Origin: JAGQLF01 sp964437465
Lineage (GTDB): Bacteria; Patescibacteriota; Dojkabacteria; J137
Direction: 5' to 3'
Assembly (NCBI GenBank): GCA_964437465.1
Contig: CAYTGI010000006.1
Location: 1-64,000, forward strand
Length of the DNA stretch: 64,000 bases
Shown: in pieces, positions 35,339 to 42,099 of the stretch
Position numbering within the stretch: the first letter of the stretch is position 1
Layout of the letters: every line of letters starts with the position of its first letter
The notes under the pieces: model-generated
Seen by the model: only the letters and a program-made list of their open reading frames with translations
Told to the model about the DNA's origin: nothing
The model's database searches: none
Position numbers and translations under genes: made by a program

Positions 35339-36058
35339 ACTTTATTTTATCAATCTCTTTTGCTGCTCTTATATAGCCATACTCATAAATTTCATCAGCT
35401 TTAGATTGATCTAAGAATACTTTAAACTGTCCTGCCATGTCTTTAAAAATCATATCTTGGGGATCCATTTTTTCATCTTGATCTTGAATGACACTCATCG
35501 AAAGTGTCATAGAGGCTAATATAGATTTGAGAATATTTTTATGATCAGATTCTTCAAACACGGGTTTTTCTGAGTTCGCTTTAAATCCAAAAATAACATC
35601 TGCCCTTTTTCTCTCAGAAAATTCACTCCATAGCCGGAAGAGACATCTCCATCAACATAATAAGTATTATTATATCGAATTGGTTTATATAATTCTGCCA
35701 TGGCCATTGATGAGACTAATGATTCAGTTAAGTCTCCATCTTCTAAGATTACACTTCTTTCTTGCAAAAGATCTGTCTTTTAGGAATTCATTTATGTAAC
35801 CTTTAGTTTTTTCATAGCTTAAAATTGATCTTTCAAATAAAGATTCTATTCCTGCAAAATGTTTGACGCTAAAGCTTTTTGTGAAATCTAGAATTTTGTT
35901 CCTAATGCGTAGGCTGTACCGATCAATGCTCCAGCACTTGAGCCTATGATCATAGAAACTTCAATGTCGTTTTCTTCTAGTGGATCTAGAAAACCAATAT
36001 AAGAAATACATCGAGCTCCACCGCCTCTAAAAGATAGTGCTAATTTTTTCTGATTCAT
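35325..36058 (-). pseudogene. Patatin-like phospholipase, frameshifted
   Basis: The N-terminal piece (MNQKKLALSFRGGGARCISYIGF, then the serine elbow GSSAG) is a clear patatin lipase start. The catalytic Asp lies in a later piece (YVDGDVSSG). The reading frame breaks three times: near 35893, 35765 and 35605. Each break is a one-base change, and the first and third are one-base losses in short A and T runs. Restoring them gives a continuous protein of about 245 residues. It may be decaying, or the breaks may be sequence errors. Confidence 0.75.
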
Positions 36059-36087
36059 GTTATCAGCATTAATAAATGGCCAATTTA

Positions 36088-36096
36088 TGATATAAT
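36088..36096 (+). promoter_or_regulatory. Extended -10 promoter element for tmRNA
   Basis: TGATATAAT is a perfect extended -10 element with no good -35 box. It lies about 80 bases upstream of the mature tmRNA 5' end and just outside the patatin start on the other strand. Confidence 0.5.
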
Positions 36097-36136
36097 ATAA
36101 AAGTAATAAAAGCACATTAAAAAGAGAATTGGAGTT

Positions 36137-36172
36137 CCCCGAGCATCTATTAAACCCAATAGGTGCTCGGGG
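36137..36172 (+). promoter_or_regulatory. Strong hairpin overlapping the 5' end of tmRNA
   Basis: CCCCGAGCA (36137-36145) pairs perfectly with TGCTCGGGG (36164-36172), with an inner CTATT/AATAG stem. The right arm includes the first three bases of the predicted mature tmRNA, so hairpin and acceptor stem cannot form at once. It is not followed by a U-run and so is not a terminator. Confidence 0.6.
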
Positions 36173-36610
36173 GATGCTAAATTCGACAATATATTAAAGG
36201 TTTTAAAGCAAGTCAGGGGATTGATTTGATCCTGCTGCGAACAAAAACAAATCGCCAAATAAATAACAACCCTGTTGTTAATGCTCTAAATAAAGCTGCT
36301 GATGCAGTTGGAAACTTCCTATTCGGAACACCTAACTACAACATCGCTTAATTTTAGGGTGTATGCTGAAAACAAAAAGTAAGCATGCCGTTTATATGAT
36401 TCTTTCCTGATGGATGAATATAAACGCCCAATTAGTCAGGATGCAATTAATATTTTTGATTTATAAATATTAATCAAGACTTTAATAAATCCTAAAAAGC
36501 TCATTTTTGCTTAGTTTTTATTAGCTTTTTAGAAAAATAAACTAAGATAAGCTTGTAACAACTTTATCTCATTTGATTTATTGGACACGGGTATCCGTCA
36601 TCTCCACCAA
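36170..36610 (+). ncRNA. ssrA: Transfer-messenger RNA (tmRNA)
   Basis: tmRNA rescues stalled ribosomes and tags the incomplete protein. The tRNA-like ends are visible: GGGGATG (36170-36176) pairs with CATCTCC (36600-36606), followed by A and an encoded CCA. The 5' side continues CTAAATTCGACA, the typical D-arm region. A long open frame ends at TAA 36349-36351 and encodes a tag ending FGTPNYNIA, perhaps 25-35 residues. Pseudoknot-like stems follow (CGTTTATAT/ATATAAACG). The partner SmpB is at 59.9 kb. Confidence 0.9.
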
Positions 36611-36614
36611 AAGC

Positions 36615-36641
36615 CTCTGAAGAAATTCGGAGGTTTTTTTA
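36615..36641 (+). terminator. Rho-independent terminator of tmRNA
   Basis: The stem CCTC-GAA/TTC-GAGG with a short A-rich loop is followed by seven T. It starts five bases after the encoded CCA. Confidence 0.88.
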
Positions 36642-36656
36642 TTTTAATAAATTTCA

Positions 36657-37151
36657 ATGACAGATTTTGAAATTGTTCTCTTTAATCATAACGGTGAGAT
36701 AGCAACTACAGAAGAGCCCATATCGAAAAGGATGGGCATATACAGGGATGAGATTAATCAACCTTCAGAATCATTAAAAGATAAAATACCAATAATCTTC
36801 AAAACTCCTTTTTATACTGTTAAAGGAGTACTAAACACTGAAAATATATTCTGGATATGTTCGAGTGAGGGGAGCCATGAGCGTATAAATCTTGCGGGGA
36901 GTACCATTTATGGAAACAGACCTAAAACATATTCCGCCCAGTTCGAGCTATCAAAACATGTAAATAGAATTGATATTGCGATTTATGCTGATGATTTAGA
37001 AGAAGCATGTAAGGTAGTTAAGTGGCTGCAACATAGCTTTCCAAAGAATCAGAAAGAGGTTGCAACAGTCTCTGTTGGCTCTCCATTCTTAGGGTATGAT
37101 TTAGTCTATGAAGGATCATTATTTAAGTTTTATGCTAAGAAAGAGGCCTAG
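36657..37151 (+). CDS. Hypothetical protein
   Basis: The 164-residue soluble protein has alternating strands and helices and no recognised motif. It lacks a signal peptide. The C-terminal half (IDIAIYADDLEEACKVVKWLQHSFP) looks like a compact alpha/beta domain. It sits between the tmRNA terminator and yidC, 49 bases upstream of the latter on the same strand. Confidence 0.6.
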   Translation: MTDFEIVLFNHNGEIATTEEPISKRMGIYRDEINQPSESLKDKIPIIFKTPFYTVKGVLNTENIFWICSSEGSHERINLAGSTIYGNRPKTYSAQFELSKHVNRIDIAIYADDLEEACKVVKWLQHSFPKNQKEVATVSVGSPFLGYDLVYEGSLFKFYAKKEA

Positions 37152-37200
37152 GTGCAAATTTCTCATATTTAAACTATAATTCTTCCAGTCACAAACTTTT

Positions 37201-38019
37201 ATGAACATATTCGAAGTACTTTTTTATCAACCCTTATACAACATTGTAATAGCTTTTTATCACCTTCTTGGAGACAATCTAGGCTTAGCTATAATTGCGA
37301 TTGCGATTGTTTCAAGAGTAATTTTAATTCCAGTTACTATGAGACAAGTAAAGATGGCTGAATCAAGTCGTGAATTTAATGAAAAGGCGAAGGAAGTCAG
37401 AGAAAAATATAAAAAGGATAAGGAAAAACAGACTGAAGAACTGTTAAAACTTCAACAACAATATCTCCCTGCACAGCTAGGTGGATGTCTACCATTAATA
37501 CTACAGTTCATAATCTTTATTAATATATACAACATAATCAGAAATCTAATTTCTCAGGGTGCTTCAAGTTTTAATGAGATAGCTTATCCATTTGTTGCTC
37601 CGATTACAGGAGAAGTTGATACTTCATTTTTAGGAGGTGTTTTTGATTTGAAGTTCTCACCTAATAACGTAGAAGGTGATGCTTTACCTTACTTTATCCT
37701 GGTTGTTTTAGTAGGTATAACTCAATATTTCTCACTAAAGATTCTGTCTGGAATAAGAAATAAGCAAAAAGCTAAACAAGAAAAAGAAAAGCCAAAGAAA
37801 AAGAAAAAAGAAAACGAACCGGAGGATTTTGCAGAGATAATGCAAAGATCAACTGGGCAGGCAATGATGATTTTTCCTTTTCTTTTGATGTTCATTTCTT
37901 ACGGATTGCCCGCTGGACTTAGTATTTACTTGATTACTACGTCCTTATTCGTTATACTTCAACAGTCTATTTTCTATAAGATAAAGGAAAGAAGAAAAGA
38001 GGCTAAAGAAAATAATTAA
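37201..38019 (+). CDS. yidC: Membrane protein insertase YidC/Oxa1
   Basis: YidC inserts and folds membrane proteins. The 272-residue Gram-positive-like form has the first core helix followed by the cytoplasmic hairpin (RQVKMAESSREFNEKAKEVR, then KLQQQYLPAQLGGCLPLILQ) and further helices. The last is in MIFPFLLMFISYGLPAGLSIYL. A Lys-rich loop (about 196-212) lies between helices. It is followed closely by the bL25 gene, suggesting co-transcription. Confidence 0.94.
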   Translation: MNIFEVLFYQPLYNIVIAFYHLLGDNLGLAIIAIAIVSRVILIPVTMRQVKMAESSREFNEKAKEVREKYKKDKEKQTEELLKLQQQYLPAQLGGCLPLILQFIIFINIYNIIRNLISQGASSFNEIAYPFVAPITGEVDTSFLGGVFDLKFSPNNVEGDALPYFILVVLVGITQYFSLKILSGIRNKQKAKQEKEKPKKKKKENEPEDFAEIMQRSTGQAMMIFPFLLMFISYGLPAGLSIYLITTSLFVILQQSIFYKIKERRKEAKENN

Positions 38020-38034
38020 TTTACACAAATTTAT

Positions 38035-38691
38035 ATGAAGCTTAAAGCACAGAAACGAGAACTATTAGGTAAAAAAGTTAAACACCTAAGAGCCGAGGGT
38101 TTAGTTCCTGCTACTATATACGGACCTAAAAGAGAGGCAACAAACATTCAATTTGATGAGAAAACTTTTAAAAAGGTATTTGATAAAGTTGGATACAATA
38201 AATTTATTGAACTTGAAATTGAAGGTGAAAAGCCTACAAGGGTTTTGGTTAAAGAGGTGAATTTCGATCCAATAAAAGACAATATTATGGATATCAGTAT
38301 TTATGATGTTGATGAGGATAGAAAAGTATCTGTAGAGGTACCTATTGAGATAACTGGAGAATCTCCAGCTGTAAAACTAAAGCTAGGATTCTTAGTTCAG
38401 CAAACTACAGCAGTTGCTGTTTATTGTTTACCTAAAGATCTTCCTGGAGAGTTTAAGGTTAGTATAGAGTCAATTGAAACTACAAGTGATACTATATCTC
38501 TTTCTGACTTAGATCTACCAGAAGGTGTTGAATTTGATAGTAGCGTTGATCCAAATTCAGCAATTGTTTATATTGCTACTGATCAAAAAGAAATTGTAGA
38601 GGACGAGATTAAAGATGATGAGGCGGGTGAAGGAGAAGGTGGTGTTGAAGGAGAAAGTACAGAAGGAGAAAAATCCGAAGGTGAAGAATAA
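38035..38691 (+). CDS. rplY: Large-subunit ribosomal protein bL25 (Ctc form)
   Basis: This is the long Ctc/TL5 form that binds 5S rRNA. The L25 domain (residues 1-90) contains LKAQKRELLGKKVKHLRAEG and VPATIYGP. The second beta domain covers about 95-188. An acidic Glu/Gly-rich tail of about 30 residues ends the protein. Fifteen bases separate it from yidC. A strong terminator follows. Confidence 0.94.
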   Translation: MKLKAQKRELLGKKVKHLRAEGLVPATIYGPKREATNIQFDEKTFKKVFDKVGYNKFIELEIEGEKPTRVLVKEVNFDPIKDNIMDISIYDVDEDRKVSVEVPIEITGESPAVKLKLGFLVQQTTAVAVYCLPKDLPGEFKVSIESIETTSDTISLSDLDLPEGVEFDSSVDPNSAIVYIATDQKEIVEDEIKDDEAGEGEGGVEGESTEGEKSEGEE

Positions 38692-38712
38692 TATACTTTT
38701 AAGTTAAAGTTT

Positions 38713-38745
38713 GAACCCTGAACAAAATTGTTCGGGGTTCTTTTT
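38713..38745 (+). terminator. Rho-independent terminator after rplY
   Basis: GAACCC-T-GAAC pairs with GTTC-G-GGGTTC around a six-base AT loop and is followed by TTTTTAT. Confidence 0.9.
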
Positions 38746-38809
38746 ATATTATTGATTTAGTAAACTACAGGGTTTATGTTAGGGATTTTAGTTTTACCCC
38801 AGCTTAAAC

Positions 38810-38838
38810 GTGACAATTGTTTTGGAGGTCACTATAAT
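38810..38838 (+). promoter_or_regulatory. Promoter of the Lon-like gene with an inverted repeat in the spacer
   Basis: GTGACA (38810-38815) and a perfect TATAAT (38833-38838) are 17 bases apart. Five bases separate the -10 box from the ATG at 38844, predicting a leaderless transcript. GTGAC (38810-38814) and GTCAC (38828-38832) form an inverted repeat across the spacer, an operator-like arrangement. The GGAGG in the spacer would not be transcribed and so is not a ribosome-binding site. Confidence 0.65.
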
Positions 38839-38843
38839 GGGTT

Positions 38844-40040
38844 ATGAATCAACAGCAGCTTCAACATCAGTTACAACAACCCCAACAGCCACAACAACAA
38901 GCTGCTCAGACAGGTTTTAATATTGAAGACGAGATTGCTTTGCTTGAAAAGCAAGTTTTAGCTAACCCAATGCCAGAAGATTTAAAGCAAAAGGCTCTAG
39001 GAATGATTTTGAGATTGAAGAAAATGACTGCTGGGGGTAGTTATGGTAAGGAATTTGAGCCGGTTTCTGAGTATATTAGCTGGATTGTAAAGCTTCCCTT
39101 TGGTCAGTATACCAAAGATACTCTAGATTTAGATGCTGCTTATGAAGAATTAAATAGAAACCACTATGGTTTAGAACCTGTAAAACAAAGAATATTAGAG
39201 TATTTGGCTGTTCTGAAGCTTCAGGATCAGAGAAAACAAGAAAATCTAAAAACAGCTCAAAATGCTGCTGATCCATCAGCAGAGATGAAGAAACTACAAG
39301 GAAGCTCTTCTCATGCTCCGATACTTTGTTTTGTAGGCATTCAGGGTGTTGGTAAAACAACTATGGCAAAGTCTATTGCTACAGCATTAGGGAGAGAGTT
39401 TATTAGAGTTTCTCTTGGTGGCTTAGGAAATGTAGTTGAGCTAAGAGGTCGATCTAGAGGAGAGCCCGATGCTGAACCAGGTCAAGTTGTAAAATCTTTA
39501 GTTCGAACACAGGTAATGAATCCACTAATCCTTTTGGATGAAATAGATAAAGTAAATCTTCAAAGTGGATTGAGGGCTGACATTATGGCTGCTTTACTTG
39601 AAATATTAGATCCTGAACAAAACTCTGCATTTATGGATAAATATCTTGATTACCCTCTAAATCTGTCTCAAAGTATTTTTATTACTACTGCTAATAATCT
39701 TGGAGGTATATCCGCAGCACTTTTGGATAGGCTTGAGATTATTAGATTTGGTAGTTATACAGATAAAGATAAAGTGAATATAGCAAAAAGTTATTTATTA
39801 CCAAAGGTAAGAAAGGCGACTGGATTATCAGAAAATGAACTTTCGTTTGATGATAACGTATGGCCATTAGTTATAAGACCTCTTGGTTTTGACGCAGGAG
39901 TCAGGCAGTTAGAGAGAACGCTAACTGATTTAGCTAGAAAAGTAGCCTTACAAATTGTAAAAGGATCCACTAAAGGTGTAAGGATTTCTGAACAAAACTT
40001 TAGAGAGTTTATTCCTGAACAGATCGGGATAATGAGCTAA
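38844..40040 (+). CDS. Lon-type AAA+ ATPase lacking the protease domain
   Basis: The sequence follows the Lon ATPase module closely: YISWIVKLPFGQYTKDTLDL and NRNHYGLEPVKQRILEYLAV, Walker A GIQGVGKTT near residues 166-174, Walker B PLILLDEIDKV, DPEQNSAFMDKYLDYPLNLS, and the sensor-2 helical domain with GVRQLERTL. The N-terminal substrate-recognition domain is replaced by a Gln/Pro-rich tail of about 20 residues and a short helical region. The C-terminal Ser-Lys protease domain is absent: the chain ends at residue 398 and a terminator follows. It may act as an unfoldase or chaperone, or use a separate protease. A promoter predicts a leaderless start at this ATG. Confidence 0.87.
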   Translation: MNQQQLQHQLQQPQQPQQQAAQTGFNIEDEIALLEKQVLANPMPEDLKQKALGMILRLKKMTAGGSYGKEFEPVSEYISWIVKLPFGQYTKDTLDLDAAYEELNRNHYGLEPVKQRILEYLAVLKLQDQRKQENLKTAQNAADPSAEMKKLQGSSSHAPILCFVGIQGVGKTTMAKSIATALGREFIRVSLGGLGNVVELRGRSRGEPDAEPGQVVKSLVRTQVMNPLILLDEIDKVNLQSGLRADIMAALLEILDPEQNSAFMDKYLDYPLNLSQSIFITTANNLGGISAALLDRLEIIRFGSYTDKDKVNIAKSYLLPKVRKATGLSENELSFDDNVWPLVIRPLGFDAGVRQLERTLTDLARKVALQIVKGSTKGVRISEQNFREFIPEQIGIMS

Positions 40041-40076
40041 TATTTCAAATTCTAAATTACAATATCTAAATTCTAA

Positions 40077-40109
40077 AAATCTCCAAATACGTTTAGAATT
40101 TGGAGATTT
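40077..40109. terminator. Bidirectional terminator between convergent genes
   Basis: AAATCTCCAAAT pairs perfectly with ATTTGGAGATTT across a nine-base loop. It lies between the convergent Lon-like and deoxyribosyltransferase-like genes, with A-rich and T-rich flanks on either side. Confidence 0.75.
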
Positions 40110-40130
40110 GATATTTAAATTTTGCCTTTA

Positions 40131-40712
40131 TTATCCGTTTAGGAAATTCTTGTAATCCTTGTCTTTTTTAATTGCTTGTTCAATTGAGTTTCTTACAATT
40201 TGTGCTTTGTGCATTCTCTTAGTATTAGAAGCCCAATCTAAATATCTATCAATTTCAGGAGAGATAATTAGAATAAATTTTGTATCTAACTTACCTTTTG
40301 CATCTTCCACAGCACTGTTAACTACATCAACTATATTTTTTGAGTCATATTTTATAGTCATTAGGTGTTTAGATTTTGAGCCCTCGATAGGTAAGACATC
40401 TGAAAAGTTATCTTTTCCTTGTTTAAGTGCAATAACTATCTTTTTCTCTGATAGAGCATTAGCTATATCAAAACCAATTTTAGTGTCAGGATTTGTAATG
40501 TCAGCGATTACTATGTCAGTATCTCGCATAGCTTTTTCTAGTTTCTTTTGATATTTTTCAGAAGATTTAGAATCATTTTTCTTTAATGCTTGTCTAAAAT
40601 CTAAATCAGATTTAATGTTGTGTCCTTGTCTTCTTAAATTGTCAATTGCTTTTGAAAAAACTTTGTAATCAGACTCTTTATATTCGTTGTTGTAAATTAC
40701 TAAAATCTTCAT
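40131..40712 (-). CDS. Nucleoside 2-deoxyribosyltransferase-like domain with RHH-like tail
   Basis: The N-terminal 130 residues resemble the nucleoside 2-deoxyribosyltransferase-like Rossmann fold: MKILVIYNNEY, then DTDIVIADITNPDTKIGFDIANALSEKKIVIAL. This fold also includes TIR-like and other NAD- or nucleotide-cleaving enzymes. The C-terminal 50 residues (SPEIDRYLDWASNTKRMHKA, then QIVRNSIEQAI) look like a ribbon-helix-helix DNA-binding segment. The combination suggests a nucleotide-sensing regulator or an effector with a self-regulating tail. Both readings are inference. Transcription ends at the shared bidirectional hairpin. Confidence 0.6.
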   Translation of the reverse strand: MKILVIYNNEYKESDYKVFSKAIDNLRRQGHNIKSDLDFRQALKKNDSKSSEKYQKKLEKAMRDTDIVIADITNPDTKIGFDIANALSEKKIVIALKQGKDNFSDVLPIEGSKSKHLMTIKYDSKNIVDVVNSAVEDAKGKLDTKFILIISPEIDRYLDWASNTKRMHKAQIVRNSIEQAIKKDKDYKNFLNG

Positions 40713-40887
40713 TTCTTTGTATTTAAATAAAATGTACTCTATAAATATATATCAATTATATTAATTAATTCTTTATAAAGCAAGTAAATTGTCAGATGTT
40801 TTCGGATAATACAGGATTTTTGTATCATGTCAATGTTTGAATTTACAAAGCTATATACTGTATTCTGTTATAAGTTATAAAATATAT

Positions 40888-42099
40888 GTGTTTAAATTCG
40901 GAAAAAACAAGAAGAAAAAGCAAAATGAAGATTTGACCTATCTAGCTATAGACATTGGTACTGAAAATATAAAAGCAGTATTATTCAAGAAAAAGAAGAA
41001 ATCTATTGAGGTTGTAGGATTTAGTAGAGTGCCTCAAAAACCCTTTTCAATGAATAAAGCTTTAATTATTGATACTGATAGTGTCTTAAATGCACTTGAT
41101 GAGAGTATAGGCATTGCAATAGGCGAGGCTGAGAAAAGGTTTCACGATATAGAACTACCAGATTCGGCTGTAGTTGGAATAGCAGGTGAGCTTGTAAGTG
41201 GAGTGCCTATTGTTGTGAATTTAGATAGAGACGATAAGGATGAACTAATAACTGAGGAGGAAATTAATGAAGTTGTAGAAAAGGTTAAAGATCATTCTTT
41301 TGAGTCAATAAAAGAAGAGATAGCTGAGGAACACGGTATACAGTCTACAGTTTTAGAAGAAATTGATACAGAAGTAGATAGCGTAATGATTGATGGGGTA
41401 AAAGTAAATAACCCTATTGGGCTTTCAGGAAGTTCAATTACATACAGAGTTTTTTCAAGTTTCGCGCCAAAAATTCAAGTTGATTCAATACAATATATTA
41501 TTGATTCATTAAAGCTTGATATTGAAAAGATTGTTGTTGAACCATACTCATTGTCTAACGCTGTAGAAGATGAATCAATAGAGACTGATGGTGGAATATT
41601 TATAGATGTTGGGTCAGGAACAACAGATATCTCGATAGTTAAAAATGGAGATATCCAAGGAATAAAAATTTTTGCAATCGGAGGAAGAGTTTTTACAAAA
41701 AGAATAGAAACATTATTTGATGTTGAATATGGTGAAGCTGAAGAGATGAAAATGAAGTATTCTGCTGGAAGTCTTGATGAATATCAGAAGAAAGAGATTA
41801 AGAAGGGTATAAAACCTGATATAGAATCGTGGTTGTTAGGTATAGAATTAGCTCTAGAAGAATTTGATGAGATAGATTCTTTCCCTAATAAAATATATAT
41901 TTGTGGAGGAGGAGCATTACTTCCAGATATAATGGAAGGCCTAATTGAGTATCCTTGGATTCAAAGATTAAATTTTCAAAAACATCCAAAAGTAAGTTTT
42001 ATTTTCCCTAATAAGATTAAAGATGTTAAGGATCTTACTAGAGAACTTAACGATCCAATGGATGTGACACCTTTAGCATTAACTAGAAGTATTTTATAA
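40888..42099 (+). CDS. FtsA/PilM-like actin-fold ATPase
   Basis: The actin-like fold is seen from LTYLAIDIGTENIKAVLF (phosphate 1) and GGIFIDVGSGTTDISIVKNGD (phosphate 2) to IYICGGGALLP (adenosine motif). An SHS2-type insert lies between, as in FtsA and PilM. A GTG start at 40888 gives MFKFGKNKKKKQ. An upstream TTG at 40837 would add 17 residues of poor quality. No C-terminal amphipathic helix typical of FtsA is obvious. It directly abuts the next gene, a single-pass membrane protein. The pair recalls a cytoplasmic PilM- or FtsA-type protein bound to a membrane partner. Confidence 0.82.
   Translation: MFKFGKNKKKKQNEDLTYLAIDIGTENIKAVLFKKKKKSIEVVGFSRVPQKPFSMNKALIIDTDSVLNALDESIGIAIGEAEKRFHDIELPDSAVVGIAGELVSGVPIVVNLDRDDKDELITEEEINEVVEKVKDHSFESIKEEIAEEHGIQSTVLEEIDTEVDSVMIDGVKVNNPIGLSGSSITYRVFSSFAPKIQVDSIQYIIDSLKLDIEKIVVEPYSLSNAVEDESIETDGGIFIDVGSGTTDISIVKNGDIQGIKIFAIGGRVFTKRIETLFDVEYGEAEEMKMKYSAGSLDEYQKKEIKKGIKPDIESWLLGIELALEEFDEIDSFPNKIYICGGGALLPDIMEGLIEYPWIQRLNFQKHPKVSFIFPNKIKDVKDLTRELNDPMDVTPLALTRSIL

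Noticed and set aside
38825..38837. GGAGG followed by ATG at 38837, apparently an ideal ribosome-binding site for a 27-codon frame overlapping the Lon-like start.
   Set aside because: The GGAGG and this ATG lie within the promoter spacer and -10 box, upstream of the predicted transcript start, and the frame has no protein-like features.
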